Assembly (NCBI GenBank): GCA_002345145.1
Contig: DDVC01000121.1
Location: forward strand, 28,565-45,840
DNA length: 17,276 bases
Reading direction: 5' to 3'
Source: Bacteroidetes bacterium UBA2322
GTDB taxonomy: Bacteria; Bacteroidota; Bacteroidia; Chitinophagales; UBA2359
Shown here: positions 1 through 7,156 of the stretch, piece after piece
Position numbering within the stretch: position 1 is the stretch's first letter
Layout of the letters: each line of letters opens with the position of its first letter
Translations under genes and position numbers: made by a program
Notes under the pieces: model-generated
Database searches by the model: none
Told to the model about the DNA's origin: nothing
Seen by the model: only the letters and a program-made list of their open reading frames with translations

Positions 1-98
1 TCATAACTCATAACTCATAACTCCTAACTCATAACTCATAACTCATAACTCATAACTCATAACTCATAACTCATAACTCATAACTCATAACTCATAAC
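1..98. repeat. Heptamer tandem repeat array, 14 visible units of TCATAAC
   Basis: The first 98 bases are fourteen head-to-tail copies of the 7-mer TCATAAC, all identical except the fourth (TCCTAAC at 22-28). The array is cut by the left window edge, so its true length is unknown. It ends three bases before the hsdR start codon (ATG at 101), so it forms the immediate leader of that gene or the spacer after an upstream gene. The same heptamer family appears inside hsdR (1745-1772 and 1818-1850). Similar arrays are common between genes in Bacteroidota; their function here is not evident from sequence. Confidence 0.95.
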
Positions 99-100
99 TG

Positions 101-3004
101 ATGTCAAAACAACCCGAACAGATATTAGAAGAACATTTAGTTGCACAGCTTCAAAAGTTGGGTTATGGCTTGGTGTATATCAAAGACGAAAAAGAACTGA
201 TTGCCAACCTGAAAACGCAATTAGAAAAACACAACAACATACAATTCAGCCCCAAAGAGTTTGAACGGGTGCTGAATATCTTGAGCAAAGGTTCGGTATT
301 TGAAAAAGCCAAAACCCTACGCCAAAAACAGCACATTGTAAGAGATAATGGCGACAACCTGTATTTTGAATTTGTGAATACAGAACACTGGTGCCAAAAC
401 CAATTTCAGGTAACGCATCAGGTAAGCATGGAGGGCAAATACAAAAACCGCTATGATGTTACGCTGCTCATCAACGGTTTACCTTTGGTGCAAATAGAAC
501 TGAAACGCAGAGGGCTTGAGCTGAAAGAAGCCTTTAACCAAATTAACCGTTATCAGCGCCATTCATTCGGGGAAAATGCTGCCTTGTATCAATACGTTCA
601 GATTTTCATTATCAGCAACGGGGTAAATACAAAGTATTACGCCAACAACAGGCATCAGTCATTCAAACAAACTTTCTACTGGACAGACAAGGAAAACAAA
701 CGCCTGACCAACATTGTAAACGGCTTTACTGCTGAATTTTTAGAGCCGTGCCACATCAGCAAAATGATATGCAAATACATTGTGCTGAACGAAACCAACA
801 AGATTTTAATGGTGCTTCGCCCCTATCAGTTTTATGCTGTAGAAGCATTGATTGACCGGGTAAAAAACACCAACAAAAACGGTTATATCTGGCACACCAC
901 CGGTTCGGGTAAAACGCTTACGAGTTTCAAAGCCAGTCAGATTTTAATGAATCTGCCACAGGTGAAAAAAGTGGTTTTTGTGGTGGACAGGAAAGATTTG
1001 GATTACCAAACCAACAAAGAGTTCAACAGCTTTAGCAAAGGTTGTATTGACGGCACAGACAACACCAGGCAATTAGTTAAGCAGTTTTCAGACGATACCA
1101 AACTGATTGTAACCACCATTCAAAAACTCAATACTGCCATCAGCAAAAAGCAGTATTTGGGTAAAATGGAAAAACTGAAAGACGAAAAAATCGTTTTCAT
1201 TTTTGACGAGTGCCACCGCAGTCAGTTTGGTGAAACACATAGTCGCATAAAATCATTCTTCAACAATATTCAGCTATTCGGTTTTACCGGCACACCCATT
1301 TTTGCCGACAATGCCGTGAAGAATGAACTGGGTAAACGAACCACCAAAGAATTGTTTGCCGACTGCCTGCACAAATATGTAATTACAGACGCCATTAAAG
1401 ACGAAAATGTATTGAAGTTTTCTGTGGAATATGTGGGCAGATACAAACGCAAGGAAGCCGCCACCGAAATAGATATTGAGGTAGAAGACATTGACAAAAA
1501 AGAGTTGATGGAATCGCCTGTGCGATTGGAAAAAATTGCCGATTACATTTTGGCACATCATAACCGTAAAACACACAATCGGGATTTTACCGCTATGTTT
1601 TGCGTAAGCAGTGTAGAAACGCTGATAAAGTATTACGACATTTTTCAACGCAAAAAAGAAGAAGGTAAACACCACCTGAAAATTGCCACCATTTTCAGCT
1701 ATGCCGGCAATGAAGATGATGCAGATGCCAACGGATTGTTTAATGATGAGTTAGGAGTTATGAATTATGAGTTGCCATTGGCTGCAGAACCAATGAAAAA
1801 GTATGGCGAAAAAAAACAACTCATAACTAATAATTCATCATTCATAACTCAAAGAGAAAAACTTGATGAATTTATCGGGCATTACAACCAAATGTTTGAA
1901 ACCAAATTCTCCACCAAAGACAGCGAGAGTTTTTACAACTACTACAACGACATTTCCAAGAAGGTAAAGGAACGCAAGATTGATATTTTGTTGGTGGTAA
2001 ATATGTTCCTAACAGGTTTTGACAGCCCCACGCTTAACACCTTGTATGTGGACAAAAATTTGCGTTATCACGGTTTAATACAAGCGTATTCACGAACCAA
2101 CCGAATCTTAAACGAACAGAAATCGCAAGGTAACATCATGGTTTTCCGCAACCTGAAAAACGCTACGGACGAAGCAATTACCTTGTTTAGCAACAAAGAA
2201 GCGGTTGAGGTTATCATTATGAAGCCTTATGAAGATTATGTACAGAAATTCAATGAAGCCTTTATTGCCTTGCTTAAAATTACGCCAACCGTAAACAGCG
2301 TAAACGACCTGCAAACCGAAAATGACGAACTGGAATTTATCAAGGCATTTCGTGAACTAATAAGGATTAAAAACATTTTAGCTGCCTTTGCCGACTTCAA
2401 ATGGGAAGATTTGGCAATGCATGAGCAGTTGTTTGAGGATTACAAAAGCAAATACCTTGATTTACACTACAAAATAAAAAACGACCACCAAAAAGAGAAA
2501 GTTTCCATTTTGGAAGATGTGGACTTTGAATTGGAACTCATTCGCCGAGACGAAATCAATGTTGCATACATTATTCAGTTGCTCATAAAACTGAAATCAA
2601 AAGTTCAGACAGACGTATCGCAAGCCGAAAAGGAAATTTTTAATCTGCTGAATACTGAAGCACAACTGCGAAGCAAGCGGGAATTGATTGAAAAATTTAT
2701 TCAGGAAAATTTGCCTGTGTTGGAAGATGAAGACGACATTCCAGAAGCATTTGACAAGTTTTGGAACGAAGAACAGCAAAACGCTTTCAACAAATTGGTG
2801 CAAGAAGAAAACCTATTACCCGATAAAACCCAAACCCTGATTGAAGATTACTTATATGCCGAAAGAGAACCGTTGAGAGATGAAATTTTGGAATTATTGG
2901 AAGGCGAAAAACCATCAGTATTGGAACGCAAAAAAACAGGCGACAGAATTTTGAGTAAGATTATGGGTTTTGTAGAAACATTTATAAATACAATGTCTAA
3001 TTAG
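101..3004 (+). CDS. hsdR: Type I restriction enzyme, R (restriction/translocase) subunit HsdR
   Basis: HsdR is the motor and nuclease subunit of a type I restriction-modification complex: it translocates DNA with ATP and cleaves away from the recognition site. The N-terminal nuclease core is visible as D119 followed by E133-L-K135 (PD-(D/E)XK type). The SF2 helicase follows: Walker A HTTGSGKT at 265-272, the DECH box at 369-372, and motif VI QAYSRTNR at 661-668. The C-terminal third is the helical domain that docks on HsdM. The length of 967 residues is usual for the EcoR124-like branch. The ATG lies directly after the heptamer array, with no Shine-Dalgarno. HsdM and HsdS are not in the window and presumably lie to the left. 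Oddity: residues about 549-584 contain two opposed heptamer arrays translated in frame. The frame is open throughout, so the gene looks intact. Confidence 0.96.
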   Translation: MSKQPEQILEEHLVAQLQKLGYGLVYIKDEKELIANLKTQLEKHNNIQFSPKEFERVLNILSKGSVFEKAKTLRQKQHIVRDNGDNLYFEFVNTEHWCQNQFQVTHQVSMEGKYKNRYDVTLLINGLPLVQIELKRRGLELKEAFNQINRYQRHSFGENAALYQYVQIFIISNGVNTKYYANNRHQSFKQTFYWTDKENKRLTNIVNGFTAEFLEPCHISKMICKYIVLNETNKILMVLRPYQFYAVEALIDRVKNTNKNGYIWHTTGSGKTLTSFKASQILMNLPQVKKVVFVVDRKDLDYQTNKEFNSFSKGCIDGTDNTRQLVKQFSDDTKLIVTTIQKLNTAISKKQYLGKMEKLKDEKIVFIFDECHRSQFGETHSRIKSFFNNIQLFGFTGTPIFADNAVKNELGKRTTKELFADCLHKYVITDAIKDENVLKFSVEYVGRYKRKEAATEIDIEVEDIDKKELMESPVRLEKIADYILAHHNRKTHNRDFTAMFCVSSVETLIKYYDIFQRKKEEGKHHLKIATIFSYAGNEDDADANGLFNDELGVMNYELPLAAEPMKKYGEKKQLITNNSSFITQREKLDEFIGHYNQMFETKFSTKDSESFYNYYNDISKKVKERKIDILLVVNMFLTGFDSPTLNTLYVDKNLRYHGLIQAYSRTNRILNEQKSQGNIMVFRNLKNATDEAITLFSNKEAVEVIIMKPYEDYVQKFNEAFIALLKITPTVNSVNDLQTENDELEFIKAFRELIRIKNILAAFADFKWEDLAMHEQLFEDYKSKYLDLHYKIKNDHQKEKVSILEDVDFELELIRRDEINVAYIIQLLIKLKSKVQTDVSQAEKEIFNLLNTEAQLRSKRELIEKFIQENLPVLEDEDDIPEAFDKFWNEEQQNAFNKLVQEENLLPDKTQTLIEDYLYAEREPLRDEILELLEGEKPSVLERKKTGDRILSKIMGFVETFINTMSN
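1745..1772. repeat. Heptamer array inside hsdR, left arm (4 units)
   Basis: Four consecutive heptamers (gatgagt, taggagt, tatgaat, tatgagt) occur within the hsdR frame. They are the reverse complement of the same family that forms 1-98; even the tcctaac variant is represented here as taggagt. They are translated as roughly D549-E-L-G-V-M-N-Y-E557. They sit in the linker between the 'FSYAGNEDDADANGLF' segment and the 'REKLDEFI' helix, a region that tolerates length variation in HsdR proteins. Confidence 0.85.
1818..1850. repeat. Heptamer array inside hsdR, right arm (inverted relative to left arm)
   Basis: Four heptamers (aactcat, aactaat, aattcat, cattcat) plus a partial fifth (aactc) run in the same orientation as the array at 1-98 and opposite to the arm at 1745-1772. 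They are translated as roughly L574-I-T-N-N-S-S-F-I-T583. The two arms bracket about 45 bases that encode what looks like ordinary HsdR sequence (PLAAEPMKKYG), so the pair could form an imperfect hairpin with a native loop. Confidence 0.85.
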
Positions 3005-3117
3005 GCATAAATAAACAACAGCCGCACACCTTGCCAAGCCGCAGCCAAACAAAACCGGCGGCAACTGCCTCCAATAAAGGTAAGCACAAGCGTCAGTAAA
3101 ATCGGGCACAATTTTTT

Positions 3118-4251
3118 TTAGCCGGGTAGCGGCAATTGGCAGTAAAAGGTAGTGCCTTGTTGTTGTTGGGCGGCGGTTACCCAAATTTTACCACCGTGTG
3201 CAAGAGCAATTTTTTTGCAAACAGCCAGCCCCATGCCCGTACCTTGTTCATGCTGATGAAAGCGGTAAAAGATATTAAATACCTGTTCGGCATAAGCAGG
3301 CGGAATACCCAAACCGTTATCAGTAACAGAGAGTAATACGTGTTGGGGTTCCAGTTGAATGCTAATGGTTATTACCGGTGTACTGTTGGGGCGGATAAAT
3401 TTAAGGGCGTTATCAGTAAGCCTATACAACAAAGCAATCACCATTTGTTTATTGGCAAATATATAGCTATTGGGTGGTATAAGTAATTCAATTTGGGCAT
3501 TTTGCTCTTTAATGCGTGGAGCAAGCATATTGAGCGCCTTGGTTATAGCTGTTTGAACGGGGAAAAAATCCATATCGGGTTGTGTAGGTATATGCACATA
3601 ATGACTAAGGTCTTCTAATTTCCGGTGCATTTGACTCACATTGCCCAATACGTGCGCAAAAAACTCTTTCAGTTCGGGGTTAAAAGTGTGTCCATGTTTG
3701 TACTGAATGAGCGAGGTAAAACTACCGGCAAGGTGCAAGGGCTCTTTCAGGTCATGAGCAATAGCCTGAGCCAGCAGTTGGAGTTCGGCAATTTGTTGCT
3801 CGGTAGTTTGTGAGAGTGCAGGTTGGTTAATATCGGGTTTAGCCTGTTGTTTTTGGAGCTGTTGTTTAAGCCATTGGTTCAGCTCACGGGCATACATAAA
3901 AGCGGTTTCGGTCATATTTAAAGCATTACAGGCAAATTGGGCTTCCTCTAAAGCTTCGGCATAAATCCAGTCGGTTTGTTTTTCTTTGGCAATTTCGGCA
4001 GCCTGTGAAAAATGCACTAAGGCAAGGTGGTAATCGTTCATCATTTTATAGCAGTACCCCAGCGCCAGCAGCACATGCGCCACAGCCGGGGCATCGGTGA
4101 GTTTATTTAGGCGAGGTAAAACCTGTTGCAAGATTTTTACTCCGGCGGCGGGGTTGGGGTGTATGTTTTGGCGGTATTGGTCAAATGCCTCCTTAAATTC
4201 GCCGGTTAAAAACAACGCAGCATTTGTGGTTATGGAAAGGTGGTCATTCAT
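3118..4251 (-). CDS. Soluble sensor histidine kinase with helical (TPR-like) N-terminal region
   Basis: A 377-residue protein with a complete two-component kinase core. The phosphoacceptor box AIAHDLKEPL has H166 in the HDLxEPL style seen in phytochrome-type kinases. It is followed by the N box (LTDNALKF, N281), G1 (DNGLGI, D311), an F-box region (VFNIFYRFH, 324-332) and G2 (GTGMGLA, 337-343). The N-terminal 130 residues are helical, with the pattern A-L-G-Y-C-Y (63-68), then Y-x-x-A-L-x-x-F-x-x-A (74-84), resembling one or two tetratricopeptide repeats. A Q-rich linker (about 128-160) probably forms a coiled coil into the kinase. There is no signal peptide, membrane segment or PAS/GAF sensor, so it should act in the cytoplasm and sense through a protein partner. 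No response regulator is adjacent. It converges with hsdR and diverges from the lipoprotein gene. Confidence 0.9.
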   Translation of the reverse strand: MNDHLSITTNAALFLTGEFKEAFDQYRQNIHPNPAAGVKILQQVLPRLNKLTDAPAVAHVLLALGYCYKMMNDYHLALVHFSQAAEIAKEKQTDWIYAEALEEAQFACNALNMTETAFMYARELNQWLKQQLQKQQAKPDINQPALSQTTEQQIAELQLLAQAIAHDLKEPLHLAGSFTSLIQYKHGHTFNPELKEFFAHVLGNVSQMHRKLEDLSHYVHIPTQPDMDFFPVQTAITKALNMLAPRIKEQNAQIELLIPPNSYIFANKQMVIALLYRLTDNALKFIRPNSTPVITISIQLEPQHVLLSVTDNGLGIPPAYAEQVFNIFYRFHQHEQGTGMGLAVCKKIALAHGGKIWVTAAQQQQGTTFYCQLPLPG

Positions 4252-4283
4252 AAAAACAGGCGGTTAAAACATAAAAACAGGCG
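4250..4283. repeat. 13-bp direct repeat spanning the histidine kinase start
   Basis: The 13-mer ATAAAAACAGGCG occurs at 4250-4262 and 4271-4283, exactly 21 bases apart. On the kinase (minus) strand each copy supplies an ATG: the downstream one is the kinase start (4251-4249). The upstream one (4272-4270) reads ATG-TTT-TAA in the same frame and stops at once. The arrangement could be a duplicated leader or an operator pair; nothing in the sequence decides between them. Confidence 0.7.
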
Positions 4284-4301
4284 TTGTAACAACAACTTTT
4301 A

Positions 4302-4361
4302 CAGCCCCAAACAACATGCACAATCGCAAACTTGCTTATTCAATTATTCGTTTTGGGGCTG
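4302..4361. repeat. Perfect 10-bp inverted repeat in the divergent intergenic region
   Basis: CAGCCCCAAA at 4302-4311 is the exact reverse complement of TTTGGGGCTG at 4352-4361, with 40 bases between. It lies in the 262-base divergent region between the histidine kinase (minus) and lipoprotein (plus) genes, upstream of both. There is no T-run, so it does not look like a terminator. It may be a cruciform or a pair of operator half-sites, or chance; function unknown. The rest of 4252-4513 holds the direct repeat at the kinase start and a possible promoter at 4474-4481, and nothing else I recognise. Confidence 0.6.
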
Positions 4362-4473
4362 ATAAATGTTGCATTTTTACCCGTCAAACTGCTTTTAAGG
4401 TCATTTTTTACAATAAAACTACAAATTAGCTGCTTCAAAAGGTAAAACAAAAGCCGTTTTACCAAAATTGCCT

Positions 4474-4481
4474 TATATTTA
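4474..4481 (+). promoter_or_regulatory. Possible Bacteroidota -7 element for the lipoprotein gene
   Basis: TATATTTA matches the Bacteroidota -7 consensus TAnnTTTG at 7 of 8 positions and lies 32 bases before the ATG at 4514, a suitable distance for a short leader. No clear TTTG -33 element is seen at the expected spacing, so this is tentative. Confidence 0.35.
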
Positions 4482-4513
4482 AGCCCATTTAGTTACCGGC
4501 TTCATTTATTGGT

Positions 4514-5143
4514 ATGTTAAATCGTTTTTTTGTTTTGGTCATGCTGTTGGGCTTACCGGTTTTGATTGGGTTAATAACGGCTTGTACGGATAATGCCCGG
4601 CAGGAGGCGGCTACCGGCAAGGAGGGAACACCTGCCAAAATTAGCCAAAGCCCCCCTAACTCGCCCGCCGAGGCGGTATTAAGTTTTTTGTTGTGGTATC
4701 AAGCCAATCGGGAAAAACTGTATGCCATCAATTTGGTACACAATAACCCGCCATCGGGCAATGATACCACCAAAGTGTATCGGGTAAATTTTGAAGGCGC
4801 AAAAGCCTTCATGTCCTATTTTGAGCAAAGCGGGTTGGTATCGGAAGAGTATTTACAGTATTTCAGGGACTATTTCAGAAAGGCAGACCACGTTTTCTTA
4901 ACAGAACCCCAGTATGATGGTCCGCCGGCTTATTTTGATGCCGATTTGGTAATGCTTGCCCAAGACTTTCCTACACAAGAGGCTGAACTGAAAGCCGCAT
5001 TGGTACAACAAGAACAAATAGACGGCAATAATGCCCAAGTGGTTCTCATTTTTGAAGAATACGGCATGAAACTGTATTACAAACTCACACAGAAAAACGG
5101 CAAGTGGTTAGTTTCAGCAATAGAAAACCTGGGCGGAGCGTAA
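4514..5143 (+). CDS. Lipoprotein with a DUF3828-like domain
   Basis: A 209-residue protein with a lipoprotein signal peptide: a short basic start (MLNR), a hydrophobic stretch to residue 23, and the lipobox I-T-A-C with C24 as the predicted lipidated residue. A low-complexity polar linker (25-50) is followed by a compact domain that opens with P-A-E-A-V-L-S-F-L-x-W-Y. Further on it has the Y-R-V-N-F segment and the S-x-x-Y-L-x-x-F-R-x-Y-F helix. That layout resembles the DUF3828 family of small envelope proteins, but I assign it by pattern only. It is likely anchored in the outer or inner membrane facing the periplasm; the role is unknown. It precedes the ABC ATPase gene by 71 bases on the same strand and may be cotranscribed with it. 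Confidence 0.75.
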   Translation: MLNRFFVLVMLLGLPVLIGLITACTDNARQEAATGKEGTPAKISQSPPNSPAEAVLSFLLWYQANREKLYAINLVHNNPPSGNDTTKVYRVNFEGAKAFMSYFEQSGLVSEEYLQYFRDYFRKADHVFLTEPQYDGPPAYFDADLVMLAQDFPTQEAELKAALVQQEQIDGNNAQVVLIFEEYGMKLYYKLTQKNGKWLVSAIENLGGA

Positions 5144-5183
5144 AAAAGCCGTTTTTAATACTCAACCATAACCAATCTTAAAC

Positions 5184-5191
5184 TAATTTTA
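5184..5191 (+). promoter_or_regulatory. Possible Bacteroidota -7 element for the ABC ATPase gene
   Basis: TAATTTTA matches the TAnnTTTG consensus at 7 of 8 positions and ends 23 bases before the ATG at 5215. The position fits a short leader, but no convincing -33 element is present. Read-through from the lipoprotein gene is equally possible. Confidence 0.28.
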
Positions 5192-5214
5192 CCCCCGAAT
5201 TATCAAAAACGCAC

Positions 5215-7017
5215 ATGAACAATCTGCTATTAGAAGTAAAAAACCTAAAAACGTACTTTCATGTAGAAGGCGGCATAGTAAAAGCCGTTGATGATATAAG
5301 TTTTACCGTAAACCGAGGTGAGATATTGGGCATAGTAGGCGAGTCGGGCTCAGGTAAATCAGTAGCATGTTTAAGCGCCATGCGCCTTATTGCCACCCCG
5401 CCGGGCGAGTTTGCCGGCGGCGAAATAGTTTACCATAAACCCGATGGCAACAGCGTAGATTTACTGCAACTGCCCCTGCCCGAAATGCGCAAATACAGGG
5501 GCAATGATATAGCCATGATTTTTCAGGAACCCATGACCTCGCTCAACCCCGTTTTTACCTGCGGCGAGCAAGTGGCTGAGGCTATCCTGCTTCACCAAAA
5601 ACTGCCCCCCACACAAGCCAAAGCGCTTACCTTAGACCTTTTTGCCAAGGTAAAACTGCCCAATCCTGAGCGCATTTACGATGCTTACCCCCACCAGCTT
5701 TCGGGCGGACAAAAACAACGCGTAATGATTGCTATGGCTATGAGCTGTAAACCCAGTTTGCTTATAGCCGATGAGCCTACTACAGCGCTTGATGTAACGG
5801 TACAAAAAACCATTCTGGAACTTATAAACGACCTCCAAACCGATACCGGCATGTCCACCATTTTTATTACCCACGACTTGGGGGTAATAGCCGAAATTGC
5901 CGACCGCGTTATTGTTATGTATAAGGGTAAAATTGTGGAGCAGGGACCCGTGCTGGATATTTTTGCCAACCCACAGCACCCTTATACCAAAGGGTTGCTT
6001 GCCTGCCGACCGCCACTGGGTAAACGCCTGCGCAAACTGCCCATTGTGAGCGATTTTATGAGTACAGACGAAAAAGGGCAAGTGGGCGTAATAGATATTT
6101 CGGTAAACGAAATGCTCTCGAAGGTGGAAGTAAAGCCCGAAGAAACCAAACAAAGACTCCTTACCCTGCAACAAACGCCGCCCATTTTGCAGGTAAAAAA
6201 CCTAAAAACATACTTCCCCGCTAAAAAAAGCTTTTTTGGAAGAACACTCAGTTGGGTTCATGCTGTGGACGATGTGAGTTTTGAAGTGCATGAGGGCGAA
6301 ACCTTGGGTTTGGTGGGCGAATCGGGCTGCGGTAAAACCACCATCGGGCGAACCATTTTAAGGCTTACCCCGGCTACCGAAGGACAGGTTATTTACAGAG
6401 GTAAATCTATCTTTGACCTCAGTAAAAGCGATATGAAAGATATGCGCAGAAATATGCAAATTATTTTTCAAGACCCCTATTCTTCGCTCAACCCCCGTAT
6501 GACCATTGGTGCCAGTATTATTGAGCCGCTCCAAATTCACGGTATTTTAAATACCGATAAGCAACGAATGGAAAAAGCAGCCGAACTGCTCAAAACCGTG
6601 AGCATGCTGCCCGAACACCTGAACCGATACCCACATGAGTTTTCGGGCGGACAACGGCAGCGCATTTGTATTGCCCGCGCACTTGCCCTTGAACCCGAAT
6701 TTATCATTTGCGACGAATCGGTTTCTGCACTTGATGTATCGGTACAGGCACAGGTATTGAACCTGCTCATTGAACTGCGAGAGAAGTATAAATTTACATA
6801 CATATTTATATCGCACGACCTTAGCGTGGTTAAGTTTATGAGCGACCGAATGGTGGTAATGAACCGAGGTAAAATAGAAGAATTAGGACCTGCCGATGAA
6901 ATTTACAACCACCCCACACACGAGTACACCAAAAAACTGATAGACGCTATTCCTACCGGCACCTTAGACCGCATACAAAAACGCATGGCTTTAAAAACCG
7001 AAAAAACAACAATTTAA
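5215..7017 (+). CDS. Fused two-domain ABC ATPase, oligopeptide/dipeptide transporter type (DppD-DppF or GsiA/YejF-like)
   Basis: A 600-residue protein with two complete ABC nucleotide-binding domains in tandem. Domain 1: Walker A GESGSGKS (42-49), Q-loop Q104, signature LSGGQKQR (162-169), Walker B LLIADE (182-187), switch H220. It is followed by the HPYTKGLL oligopeptide-transporter C-terminal extension (255-262). Domain 2: Walker A GESGCGKT (368-375), Q419, signature FSGGQRQR (476-483), Walker B FIICDE (496-501), H534, with its own HEYTKKL extension (569-575). In separate-gene systems DppD and DppF (or OppD and OppF) energise import of peptides, glutathione or similar substrates through two permeases and a binding protein. 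Fusion occurs in YejF and GsiA. No permease or binding-protein gene is adjacent, so partners must be elsewhere. All catalytic residues appear intact. The substrate cannot be told from sequence. Confidence 0.95.
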   Translation: MNNLLLEVKNLKTYFHVEGGIVKAVDDISFTVNRGEILGIVGESGSGKSVACLSAMRLIATPPGEFAGGEIVYHKPDGNSVDLLQLPLPEMRKYRGNDIAMIFQEPMTSLNPVFTCGEQVAEAILLHQKLPPTQAKALTLDLFAKVKLPNPERIYDAYPHQLSGGQKQRVMIAMAMSCKPSLLIADEPTTALDVTVQKTILELINDLQTDTGMSTIFITHDLGVIAEIADRVIVMYKGKIVEQGPVLDIFANPQHPYTKGLLACRPPLGKRLRKLPIVSDFMSTDEKGQVGVIDISVNEMLSKVEVKPEETKQRLLTLQQTPPILQVKNLKTYFPAKKSFFGRTLSWVHAVDDVSFEVHEGETLGLVGESGCGKTTIGRTILRLTPATEGQVIYRGKSIFDLSKSDMKDMRRNMQIIFQDPYSSLNPRMTIGASIIEPLQIHGILNTDKQRMEKAAELLKTVSMLPEHLNRYPHEFSGGQRQRICIARALALEPEFIICDESVSALDVSVQAQVLNLLIELREKYKFTYIFISHDLSVVKFMSDRMVVMNRGKIEELGPADEIYNHPTHEYTKKLIDAIPTGTLDRIQKRMALKTEKTTI

Positions 7018-7119
7018 CCACATTGGCGTTATGTATAGAGTGGTTTAGCAGGTTAAGTATTTATTTGCACAAAAAAAACGTGCCGAAAAAACACCGGTAA
7101 ACCGAAACCTCTACGCATT

Positions 7120-7147
7120 TTAACCACAAATAACTAACAACTACATA
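7120..7147. repeat. Degenerate heptamer run upstream of exbB
   Basis: Four successive 7-mers (ttaacca, caaataa, ctaacaa, ctacata) share the CTAAc-like heptamer rhythm seen in the exbB-exbD spacer, ending nine bases before the exbB ATG at 7157. Only the third unit matches exactly. The rest of the 7018-7156 spacer shows no clear terminator or promoter, though TTTATTTGC at 7070-7078 partly resembles the Bacteroidota -7 element. Confidence 0.4.
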
Positions 7148-7156
7148 AAGCAAACT

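Noticed and set aside
1..98. CRISPR array
   Set aside because: The units are 7 bp and contiguous, with no spacers, so this is a simple tandem repeat.
3005..3117. Possible bidirectional terminator between convergent hsdR and the histidine kinase (gccgc at 3038-3042 with gcggc at 3058-3062)
   Set aside because: The stem is only 5 bp with a 15-base loop and there is no adjacent T-run on either strand; the T-run at 3111-3119 belongs to the kinase stop region.
7015..7046. Small hairpin after the ABC ATPase gene (aaccac / gtggtt)
   Set aside because: A 6-bp stem with an 18-base loop and no following T-run is not convincing as a terminator.
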